Part shown: positions 51,383 through 61,720 of the stretch, one piece after another | Numbering within the stretch: position 1 is the stretch's first letter | How the letters are laid out: the number at the start of each line of letters is the position of its first letter | From: Parus major | Taxonomy: Eukaryota; Chordata; Aves; Passeriformes; Paridae | DNA: 64,000 nucleotides | Direction of reading: 5' to 3' | NCBI RefSeq assembly: GCF_001522545.3 | Contig: NC_031776.1 | Coordinates: 33,618,709 to 33,682,708 of the forward strand | Position numbers and translations under genes: made by a program | Notes under the pieces: generated by a model | Database searches by the model: none | What the model was told of the DNA's origin: nothing | What the model saw: the letters and a program-made list of their open reading frames with translations, nothing else

Positions 51383-51639
51383 AGTCCAACCAAACCTTTG
51401 CCCATGTTTCCAACAGGCATTGTGCATAATACACATGTACACACAAATATTTTTATATAAAACTTGAACAGCAGTGTTTAATGACCAAACTTGATATAAA
51501 TATTGCTGGAATTTCCACAAATGAATTCTCAGAAAAAGAAAAAATTTCCTCTGTTTTGTGCGTGGCTTTTCACCACCAACACAATTATTTGCTGAAAAGG
51601 TGCCTTATTGTCAGACTCTAAAGCTATATTGATTGGTGC

Positions 51640-51890
51640 TAGATGGGAAAATCGGGTTGCATTGTATTTCCAGCTTGTTACCTCTGTTCCAGTGCTGGCA
51701 GGTACCTGGGGTCCCCTGCCCAGGGATGATGCTGAGGTTTGCAGTGGGGCTGGGGGGACAGAGGGCACTGGGACCCCCAGAACCGGAGCTGACCGCGGGC
51801 TCTCGCTTCCCCCCGCAATCAATAACGCAGCACAAAAGTTATTACAGGTCTGGGCCTTTTTGACTTCAAAGCTGCTTAGGCGGTATGTGG
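51640..51890. promoter_or_regulatory. Small GC-rich islet with G-quadruplex motif
   Basis: A GC-rich, CpG-retaining islet in AT-rich DNA. Four G-runs on the plus strand (51746-51749, 51752-51757, 51763-51765, 51770-51772) with loops of 2, 5 and 4 bases satisfy the canonical G-quadruplex rule. CpGs cluster at 51780-51880 ('accgcgggctctcgc', 'aacgcag'). A 148-codon minus-strand frame crosses it, but it is Ser/Pro/Ala-rich without a domain and is probably a by-product of the GC content. It may be a regulatory element or a weak promoter; no TATA or clear initiator is assigned. Confidence 0.33.
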
Positions 51891-54800
51891 CATTAATTCC
51901 CTCCTGTACAAAAATGTAGCTGATAATCGCCAGGCTGAGGGGAGGATTTAGGACTAGAACAGCAGATTTCCTCACAGATTACAGCCTAAAACCTGGTTTC
52001 TTGGGATAAACCGGGATAATTAACTGTAGTGAAATATGTTACCTTTGTTGAGTGGTACCCGGGTGATTCTTGGGTGAGGTATGAGGGTTTGTGTCCTTGT
52101 GCCATCCCACTGAGGGGGTGCCATTCTTTATGGATACATCCTTTTAACCCTGGTGCTGAGGACTTGTCGGGAGATAATTTAGGCAGCGGTGGCTGCTGAG
52201 CCTTGGAGAGAGTCAGTGCAGAGATCTGCGGTCAGAGCTGAGGCCTGAGAGGCACCACGAGCTTTATTTATGTCCTCACTGCATTTGGGTCAATTCCTTT
52301 AATTCAGAGCTCACCCCTTCATCACCTTCATGCTGATGGAGACAGCTCTGAGCATCCCTGCCCTATGTTCAATCCTCTAGCACCCAGCTCCCTGAGATGA
52401 AGGAATTGTAACATGCTGATAACATTCCTGATAGAAATTTGTTTAAATTTCATGAAAGAAGGTGCCAGAGATGTGAGACTTTGAGGTTATCCTTGGTGAC
52501 TTGGCCATGCCACCACATGGCAAAGTCACTCCCATAGGTGGGTAATATTTGTACTCGGGCTTGTACGTATTTTCATAACACCAATAAGAACAAAAAAAGA
52601 ATGCTTTCAGCCTGAAATTTGAAGTTACAGTCCTTAAGTGACTGTTTCTTTCCCTGCTTTCAGAATGTGCCTTGTAAATGCAACTTTTTATAGCTGTAGT
52701 CTGGGAGGTTGCCTGTGATTCTCCAAAGGATGGTGTAGACATTTATGAGGCTGCCATTTTTGTTCTAATCCTAAAGTAAAGTTCACATATCACCCCAGTG
52801 AATGCACTGCCCAGATCTCCAGATGTCCTTGTGTCAAGCAGACAAAACATCCAACTCATGGATTATTTTTTTTACAGTGATTATTTTATATATTGAAAAG
52901 CAATGGTTTACTATGAATTTTAAATTTGTTTATTTTAAAAACACACTGGTAAATGCTTTTTTTCAATGTAACTAAATGAGTATAGAAAAGAATTAGGAGC
53001 AGAAAAATTGCAGTACGCTTTTAATCTTGAAATTTCAAATAACAGGTTTTATCAGTGGCCAGTATAAACACAGAGGAACTGGTTTTAGGTGTATAAAGCC
53101 CAGTATAAAAGCAGTGTGTGCAAAGGTCTCATTTGCTCACATCTCAAGATTGCTGTACTTTCTGTTAGTACAAACCAAATAACAGAATATTAAGAGTCAT
53201 TTGAGGTCATAATTAAAGTTCTTTGACATCTGCCTTTTTTCCATTAGTCACGACTACCAGATGTCCATGTCATGGGAATTGAAAATTATTAGTCTAATCA
53301 TATTTTTAATAAAAAATAACAGAAACTTGTATCTTTTAAAGTCACTGGGCATAGGCTTGCCAGGCTAAAAGAGCTTTCAGTGTTTCTTCCCTTTATTTTT
53401 TTATCTGTCTGGTGCTTTTATGTTATTGTTTGCTTTATTGGTGCAGTGCTCTGTTGTTCCATCCTGTGCATTGCTCAGCCAGTTTGACCCCACTGACATT
53501 GAATGACCTGAGTTTTGTGCTCATTTTTATTAAACTGATACCTGCTTGTATTTCAGCCCACTGTGACTACACTGCTCGTTCTGTTACCTATATATTGATC
53601 AGTTTTATTTTATAGAGCAGCTATAGTAAGAGCACTGCTGGTTTAGATTTTCTTTATTTCTGCTCTCGTGCTGATGTGTTCTTGCTGTATTGATTTGACT
53701 TTTTATGTGTTGCTTTCCTCCTACCACATTAGCACCCATTCACCAGCTTAATGATCGTGGCACTGTACAGAGTACAGTATATTGGCTTGTTAAACCATTT
53801 CCATCATATTAATTTCTACTTATATGTAGTACTGACCTATTTTTACTGTGCCACTTCCAAAATTGTCTTTGTTTACCCAATGCTGGCTGTCCTCTGTTGC
53901 TATAAGCATCCCTAGTTTTCTGTAGCTCTATTTTGAATAGCTTTTTTGTTTTGTTTTGTTTCCCCTTCACTCATGTGCCTCAGATTCCTTTTTTAAACCC
54001 TTTTTTCCCCCACACTTTTACTCTGCTTTAAAACTAATGAAGGTGCTTAACTTAACGTTACAAGCCAGTTTATTTAAACACAGGTTTTTCGTATTTTAAT
54101 TTTTCATTATACATGGAATTGGTATCTTGAGCTAAGACCTTCTTTGAACTTTTATTCTTTAGACTTTTCTAATTCCTCCTTTGTCTCCACGTGGCTGTAC
54201 ATTGTCATTTGTGTTGTGCCCTGCACTATGTCATTAGAGTATGTCACTGTTTGTTTGGTCCTGGGGGCAATGGAGAGATGTAAGGAGAGCTCTGAAATGC
54301 ACCTGGTTTTCAGCTCTGGGAAGGGAAAGGGGAAAAAGGGAAGCTTTCAAAGGGAGAGAGAGCAGGGGAAAAGCTTGGCCTACCTCTCTGCTCTTGGGCA
54401 CAGAAAGTGACTTCAAGAGGACTGAGGATGCTGCACAGTGCCTGGAACCACATTTTGTGCTGAACATTTGGTGGCAGCAGGAACTAAATTGCTTGTAACT
54501 TTCTTTGGAAGCTGTGTCTTCAGTGCTGCTGACTGGGATATGAAGAGTGGATTTTATGGACAGAGTTTGAGACGTGCTCCACACTTTCATAGCAACATGT
54601 TTGTCGTTAATATGTCGGGTTTTTTTTTTTTTTTCCTGTTTTTATTTCTCCCTCAGCCTTTTCTTTTTGTCAGTCAGAAATCATAGCCATGCTTAAATGG
54701 TGAAAAGCAAAACTTTAATCAGTATAGAGAGCTTGTATTTATTCGCAGATTGGACTTTCCTCACATGTCTCCAAGGAAATTCTTTGCCTATGTTGGGCCA

Positions 54801-55551
54801 CAAGCGTGTTCTGACTCAAGGCTGGGGTTATTTAACCCTGTTTATGGCCTGACAGGTTCATTTCACCAGGAGGCAATGCAGTATAATCCTGGTATCATAA
54901 TACCTTGCTTTTTCCAGTCAAATTATAGGCACAGCTGAGTAGAGCAAAACCTAGTCTGTGATTTTAGGGATAGTGTGGAAATTTAGGATGTGCTCAAGCT
55001 ACTCAGTTTCTACTTAGTGATGTGGAAAAGAAGTACAGGTTGCTGAATTTTGGTTGTTTTTTTTTTCTAGTTCAGAAAAATGCAAAATAGTAAATCTAAT
55101 AAGTAAGGTTTTAAGTGTACTTTGGCCATGAAACAAACTTTTCTGAAATATGTAATGAAAAGTGACATCACACTCATCACTATCCTGTTTTAAATTTAAA
55201 CTACCCTGCCTTGCATAATCAATTACTTACAGAAAATCGTAAAGCCCTTAAAATTCTGAAATGGTTTCTGGCATTTAATTATATAAGATTTTTGACCTGG
55301 CTAGGCAGATAATGTTAACACAGCTTTAATACTAAACAAGACTGAACATGTGTGTGCTTGACTTTTATTAAACTCCTACTGAAGAAACAGATTAATTGGA
55401 GGCTGATTCATTGGTGAACAGGCGTTAAAGACAGAAGGACCTTCTCACATTTTGTTCTGTTACCCAGGCTTATGCCATCTCAGGTTGGCAAGGAGATCCC
55501 AACTGTAGTGTTTTGAAATGTAACTGAAAGAAATTTTAGAATAACAGGTGC
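51891..55551. other. Non-coding DNA, no gene seen
   Basis: About 3.7 kb with no gene. A 14-bp-arm hairpin with one mismatch lies at 52496-52529. A T-tract lies at 54620-54634. Frames at 54144-54590 overlap on both strands and have no domain. Confidence 0.6.
52496..52529. repeat. Inverted repeat, 14-bp arms
   Basis: The left arm GTGACTTGGCCATG and the right arm CATGGCAAAGTCAC pair with a single mismatch around a 6-base loop (CCACCA). No family or function is assigned. Confidence 0.85.
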
Positions 55552-55650
55552 AAAAAAAAAAAAAAAAAAGGAAAAAAAAAGAAAAAAAGAAAAACCAAAA
55601 AAATCCCCCACCAACCCCTCTACACACAAGGAAAAAAAAAAAAAAAAGTG
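55552..55650. repeat. A-rich low-complexity tract
   Basis: Long adenine runs broken by G and C (18 A at the left end, 16 A at the right end) with 'tcccccaccaacccctc' in between. No poly(A)-tailed retroposon body is recognised on either side. Confidence 0.9.
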
Positions 55651-55799
55651 AGTCATTTTCAAAATGCTGCTCTGATTCCTTTCTATTCTCTTGTGCCAAA
55701 TGACCACCTGACACCTCTCTGACACAGGTATTGCCCAGATAGGTTTTCATTAGAGATGTTAAAAGTGTAAATGGGATCATGAGAGCCAGCAGCTGTCAC

Positions 55800-56620
55800 G
55801 ATGATTTCCTACATGATTATTACTTCTCCCCCGCCTTAGAACAATTTTTAAGAAGATGTGTACAAGCTGTGATTAAACCACTTCAGCTTAAGCTCAAAGT
55901 AAATTGAAAAAGTCCTTCTTAAAGCTCTCATTTAACAGTGCTTTCCATCCATCTGTAAAATCAGAGCTTTGCTTGCGAGCACCCTCAGAATAGCCCACTT
56001 TCCACAAGGTAGCAGAGGTTAAAAATAAAATAGCAAGAAATCCGTGGCAAAGCACATGTGAGATTAACGGGGTGAAAGTACTGGAGTGGAGAGCTGTTTT
56101 CTTCTGTCTGAGCTCCTCGTTCTGTCGCACAACCCCCAGTCTGGAAATCTTAACACTGACACTTTTGTACAGATCGGTTTGTTAGCGATTTCAGATTTTA
56201 ATTCAGCACCCTCGCTTGATTATTACTGACATTTCCTTTCTGTAATACCGGCAGAGAGAGAGAACGTGTATAAACAGATTTTTGCATGAGCTAGGTGGTG
56301 CGCAATTTTGATACCGGCTCCTGAAACTCGAGAGAAATACGTTTGCTTTCAAGGTGTATTTCTGGGATTAAAAAAAGAAAAGGGAGATTGTGATCTGGGA
56401 GGTTCAGCTGTGCTCCTCGGTAGCTCCAGGTGGAATGCTGCCGATTTCTGGGTGTTTGTGGGAAGCGGGAGACTCTCCTGGCTTTATTTGGTTCTTGTGT
56501 GAAAGTGGGAGAAATGAAAGTATTTTGACAATTACCCATTGAGCTTTTCACTTCATTCAAATCTGCAGCGCAGCGCTGAAGTTGGTGAGTGGGTGTGCAA
56601 GGGAGAAGCAGAAAAACAAA
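55800..56620. promoter_or_regulatory. Candidate conserved non-coding block with retained CpGs
   Basis: About nineteen CpGs are spread over 55970-56580 ('cctcgttctgtcgc', 'ataccggcagag', 'gatcggtttgttagcg', 'tgcgcaatttt', 'ggataccggctc'-like, 'gcagcgcagcgctg') within otherwise AT-rich sequence. No credible coding frame and no repeat family. A good candidate for a conserved enhancer; inference only. Confidence 0.37.
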
Positions 56621-58940
56621 AACACGTACTATAAAAGCAGGCTACAAGCCTGCACAGTTCCCTGAGAATTCAGCTCTCTGCACTTTGTTAAGTCCTACAT
56701 TTTAAAACCATCTATTCCTCTGTCTTCATTACTCCTGAACATTAAAGATACTGGTAAAAAATTAACCTCAGATGTAAATCACTTGGATTTAAATACATTG
56801 TACAGCTTAATTTATGAAATAGCTTGGTGTGTTATGTTCTGTGAATGTTTATTTTCCCCTTACAATCCAAAATTGTAGAAACTAAATACTATAATGAAAT
56901 TGTGAGCTCAATTACAATCTCTTACAGGTTTATATGTATACTTATGCTCATTGATGTGCAGCAATAGCAAAAAAAAATATTTGGGGAAATTTTTATTACA
57001 GTGATTTCCAGGATTAAGGGAGAAATACCCTTTTTTTATGTTTTAGTTATTTGTTCAATATATCTGGCATTCCACAGGTAAAAACATCAAAACCTAAATC
57101 AAAAGCTTAAAAAACACTAAAAGGAATGTACTTAAAACAATGTTCTTATCTAATGTTTTAGCTCAGCATATTTTCTGGCTTTCTAAATATAATTTATGAA
57201 CTGATTTTTCAGCTGTACATACAAGGTCCCTGAGCTGTATTGCAAAAATTTAATATAACAATACAACACAATACATGTACAGGCAGTTAAAAAAAAGGTA
57301 TCTCCACGGCTATATATCATGATAAACTTTCTTAATATTTGCACTGCAACAGCTGATTTCTGATTTTTTCTCTAGTGCAGTAGAACTAAAGCACAATAGC
57401 TGAAAGGTGAACTTTTTTTGTATTTCAACATTCCCAGCCTGGTAAAACTGTTCCGCTTGCTACAAGATGTTATAAATATCAAGATTAGTTTCTTCTAAAA
57501 TTACCAGTGCCAGCTGCATTCAGTTTCCCATGTTCTATAGTATTTTGTTACTAATGTTCTCAGTTTAGTGCAAGGGCTTTAAAAATCAAATTACTCACAA
57601 AAATTTCCAATATTAAAAATCTGCTTATATGTTTCCCATGTATTTTAAATATTGTACATAAATCCATTTGCCTTGCTGAGTCAAATACTCCCACTAATAT
57701 CACTCTGCTCCCTGCCTTTTAGCCCAATATGCTCCCATATTAACAATAACCATTTTAATTTCTTCCCTGGTGCCCAGTACCTACAATTTGGATAACTGAC
57801 AAGTATTAAATTATCTGTAGCAATGGCAGGTCTGTGTGTGCCTATAGATTTTTCAGACATGGAGGCATAAATATATATCTATAGCCTGTTTTTAAAAAAA
57901 TAGTCTACTGCACTGTGTTTTGAATGCAGTGGTCCAGCTTGTGTATTAGGCACATTTTTAAGAATTAAATTGAATCATGAGCTGTATTAGTACTGCAGCA
58001 AAAAGCAGCAATTTCTGCAGTCCTGAAGTCTATAGACAATCTTGCTTTTGAACCTGTGTGTATTTAAGTTCTTCAGCTGACATCATTTCAGTCTGGGAAT
58101 CTGACATACGGCCACTAAACTAGGATTAATTGAGCACTTCTGTGCAGTACAAAACATTCTTTATATATTGACAAATATTTCTAAAAAATGGATTGGTATT
58201 TTTGCTGTTAATTGTTTCATTACTGACCTTTACCTCTGTAGACATATGCAGTTTTCGTTTTTTTGGGAGAGACTTTCAAAATATTTTTTTTTTAAGTGTC
58301 CAATGCTCAGAGCTAGCAGTGACATTTTTACAGTCTATTCAGAAGCATATATTTCACTCTTTTGTATCTCATTTCTTTCTATTTATTTAAAACAACTTAG
58401 CATGGAAAATCTTGCAGATTTAAGTGACAGTGATGATGTACAATATGCATAAAATGAGCCTGTCCCTACCCGTGGTGTGTATTGCTAGGGACTCCATTGC
58501 AATATTTACAGTTAAACTAAACTTTTTCAAATGAAGCAAAATTGCATTTGTTTTGCAGATTTGCTCATCATTAAATGTGAAACATTTCACATTTGTCTTT
58601 TTGAGTAATTGGCTTTTTAAAATGATAAGGTGCTCTGAACACTTGTTATGTGGATAGGTCTGACGTTGTATCCCAGAAATCCATATGCCATACAGACAGA
58701 ACAGAAGAAAGATATTCACAAGCATGTCACAGATTGGACTGAAGCAAGCCAAAAACCAAAGTGCCATGGCATTAACAATAGCACCAGATTTACTGTCACG
58801 ATTGCAATCTGTGCTGTATCATAGACAGAAGGAGAACTTTTGATAGGTAACACCTCAGTGTTTTTTAAATCTTTTTGGCAAATTATCATTTTCATTATAT
58901 TTTTGCCTGCCATATAATATTATTATAATGGTATTAAGTC
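56621..58940. other. AT-rich non-coding DNA, no gene seen
   Basis: About 2.3 kb with no repeat family or gene. Frames of 94-115 codons at 58168-58767 are Phe/Ile/Leu-rich chance frames on opposite strands. Confidence 0.6.
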
Positions 58941-58944
58941 ACTC

Positions 58945-59671
58945 AGACACGCACACACATGCACACGCACAAAGTTTATTAGCCCTCAACAAAAGGGCTG
59001 ATTTACCTCCTGGGCTAACTGTTCCTCAACAAAAAAGGAAGGTATTTTATTTAAAAAAAAAACACGTGTTTTAGGGCAAATCATCCACAAAACTAGCAGG
59101 GATTTTTCCAATAGACATTAAGTTAATAAAAGCTTAGTTAATAAAGTCTCAGTAAATAAAATCTTAGCTAACATAGTTAATAAAGGTACAGAGAAAAACC
59201 ATGTGTACCAAGTAAAGCTCGACAGCCCAGAAGTTTCCAAAGTTAGAAGGCAGTAAAGAAGCAGGGATAGGGGGAAATATTTTTTCCAGGGGTTCAATCC
59301 CAACTGACTGCATTTTCCCACTGCAAACATGTAGATGTTTCTTTTTGACCATAAAATCGTACATTTTCTTCTCGTGTAAAAAAAGCTGCATAAAGCAGAT
59401 TTGGCAATACCATAATTCATGTTGAGCTCTGGTAAGTGCTGAAAAAGATTTACAAACTCACAGCTTGACACTGAGCCCACATGTTGGGTAGAATAGAGAA
59501 AAAGCTCTAGAAATACTACATAGAGCTTCCTGGCAGCAAACAGAGAAACATCAGTCAATTGTTTTTCTGAATTGAAAGCCACCTTGGGACCTTGTTGAAA
59601 ATAACGTCTCTGCCTATCTTTTCTGCAGTTTAAATTACCTGGCTGGGGGAGTTGTCCTGGAGCCATTCACA
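58945..59671 (-). mobile_element. Possible LTR or minus-strand terminal exon (uncertain)
   Basis: On the minus strand there is an open frame of 182 codons (59666 to 59118), the longest gap-free frame in the window, then four AGTTAATAAA-like units in a worn tandem array (59121-59184), then a strong polyadenylation signal AATAAA (58975-58980) directly followed by a GT-rich stretch (58945-58970). That signal-plus-GT arrangement is what an LTR R-U5 region or a real transcript end looks like. The predicted protein has hydrophobic segments but no domain I recognise, and no LTR ends or target-site duplication could be fixed. Either reading is open, and chance is not excluded. Confidence 0.25.
58975..58980 (-). 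terminator. Candidate polyadenylation signal with GT-rich downstream element
   Basis: AATAAA on the minus strand followed within five bases by about 25 bases of alternating G and T (TGTGCGTGTGCATGTGTG type). This matches the two core parts of a vertebrate cleavage/polyadenylation site. Whether any transcript uses it is unknown. Confidence 0.4.
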
Positions 59672-59849
59672 ATAGGCTGTTTAGTGAAAGAAAAACACTG
59701 AAATTCTCACTTTATATGAATTATAGATTTGAAACACAGTTCACATAGGAAATGAGAATCGTGAGAGCACAGGCAAACCTATCTAAACACAAGTCTGGGT
59801 GTTGCAACCTCCTTTGCACTGGAAAATACTCTTTTTTTACACTTTTTTA

Positions 59850-60420
59850 GCATCCTCTTTCGATGGCAGATATCGCCCTTGTCTGAAACCATTGGAACTA
59901 CTTGTGGGAGAAACGTTTGCTTGCATAATTTAACTCGCTACGTTGCACTTAAAACTATATTGGCAGCGCAGTTGGGGCTTGATATTCTCTGAAACGTTTC
60001 AAAGTTTACAGTGGTGCTGCTGCTGTGTTTTGCATTCGCTCCCACAAAATACCATGTTGCCACAAAATGTTGTGGGAGCTTCATTTAAATACCATGAGCT
60101 GTGCACGCTTGCCTGGAGCCTGGGGAAAATCAGAGATTACTTAAAATTTTGGTTGAAAGCAGCAGCGGTAAATTTTTCGCGACTTTCTATTTTTTTAATG
60201 TTTTTCCCCCATGTTTCCAAAGGTTTGGCTGGTTTAGGCTCACTCCAGCTTGAGTGGAGCATCTACACATTATCTCCACTCTCCACTAATGATGGTGGAG
60301 ACGTCACTAAAGATAAATCAATATTAGCAACAGCTCAGTTCCCACTTTCCTGGACTTTTCTCACAACTCAGGAACTGCAGAGTGGTTTGTGTAGGCAGCA
60401 AACACATGTGAAAGGGTTAA
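59850..60420. promoter_or_regulatory. Candidate conserved non-coding block (inferred)
   Basis: Complex sequence with isolated CpGs ('tttcgatggcagatatcgcc', 'ctcgctacgttgc', 'ttttcgcgac') and the palindrome GAAACGTTTC near 59990-60000. A 161-codon plus-strand frame (59943-60428) crosses it without any domain. A texture-based call only. Confidence 0.3.
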
Positions 60421-61340
60421 AGATATGACAGGTAAACCCTTTTTTTTTAGATTTTGTCCTGAGTGACAGCCCAGTAGTTTTAACTTCTTCTCCCCCTGAG
60501 GTGTGAAGGGATGTGCAGGTATTTGATATAGGCACCCAGACCTGGCACTTTTTCTATTTACCACTTTGGGAAGCACCAGGTGAGATATTCCTTCAATAAA
60601 CCTAATTACAACTTTCCCTACCTGCTTGCAGAGCTTTATTATCTCTTGGATCTTTGGTAGCGGAGTCAATAATTTGTTTGAACAAGTTTTCCATCTAATC
60701 ATTAACACATTTAAAGCCTATAATGAGCTCTGTATCCATGCAAATGCATCTTTTTTAACTGCTTGTGTAGATTTAAGGGCATTGTTTCCTTGTAAAATGG
60801 AAATCAGAGCTGTTCCTTACACAAATGCCGCAGTCCTTAATAAGGGATGGATCAGCAACAACTTTCTAAGTTTATTTAATTTTAAAGTATTCATCTCTTT
60901 ACATACTGTATTTGGGATATTTTTAAGGAGAATTAATATTTTTAAACCTGTATCGAATCAAATGCCTCATATTTTCCTCAACCCCTCCTATCTCAAATTA
61001 GTCAGTGAATGAACAGTTTCAATTCAGAAATGAAAGGCATTTATAAACAGATTTTTTTCAACTTTATCAGCTGCTGCTCAACTCCCATTGTATTGATATA
61101 ATGATACTTCAAGATAAATAAAGATATTTATGACTTCAACAATTTAAATAACGAGAAAGGCAATCAGATTAAAATGGGGACCATTCACGCCCCACATGAC
61201 AGCTCAGAGGACTCTAGCAGAAGAGTAACCAGCTCAGTGAAAAATCAGAAACTGTGATTGCTATTTAACACTGCAGCTTTTCACAGTAGCTCAGCACAAA
61301 GTTATTTAGCACAGGTGTTTCTGTAAGTCTGATACATTGG
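60421..61340. other. AT-rich non-coding DNA, no gene seen
   Basis: Frames of 115 codons (minus) and 128 codons (plus) overlap at 60626-60708. Neither has a recognisable domain. No repeat family. Confidence 0.6.
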
Positions 61341-61720
61341 GAAAATTCACAAGGTTCTCCGGCTCTCTTGCTCCGTGTCGGCTGTGAAGTTGGTCCTGTG
61401 ATGCAGCAAACGGGTTTCTAGTAGGAAATAGAGCGTGGAGGCAAATGAGCAAGTTCAAACATAGGATCTGATCTAGATTCGTTTGCTTGGTTGCTAATTT
61501 TTGTAAAGCATGACAGTAGTGAGGTGAATGACCTGTCATCGAGCAAAAGCAGCGAGAACCGGGAATGAGTTATCGTTCGGAGTTAAGCGTGAAACTGAGA
61601 TCCTGTTCCCTCCGTCGATAAAAGCAGCTTTCCAAATAACATGGATATCAGTGCTCCTTCTTTGTTAAGTGAGGGGTTTGATAAATATTCACCTGATTTA
61701 CTATTTCTCACTACTTTGTT
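61341..61720. promoter_or_regulatory. CpG-undepleted islet, candidate conserved regulatory element
   Basis: Fourteen CpGs lie in 260 bp (61360-61619), about what base composition alone predicts, although vertebrate DNA is normally several-fold depleted. GC content is only moderate, so this is not a classical CpG island. Retention implies either chronic hypomethylation in the germ line or selection on the sequence, both typical of developmental enhancers. No coding frame and no repeat family. Confidence 0.4.

Noticed and set aside
50928..51520. Long frames over the gap encoding Phe-Pro-Leu-Ser or Lys-Gly repeats
   Set aside because: They exist only because N bases are not read as stops and because a pure C/T repeat has no stop codons. 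All phases on both strands are open, which is the signature of low complexity and not of a gene.
51529..51975. 148-codon minus-strand frame as a coding exon
   Set aside because: Ser/Pro/Ala-rich content arises from the GC islet it crosses; several other frames are open over the same DNA on both strands.
59943..60428. 161-codon plus-strand frame as a possible gene
   Set aside because: No domain, no recognisable similarity, no splice or promoter context, and a handful of frames this long are expected in 64 kb of six-frame space.
4861..60750. About ten octamer motifs (ATGCAAAT or its complement) across the window
   Set aside because: Roughly four to five are expected at this base composition on both strands; a twofold excess spread over 64 kb is not convincing.
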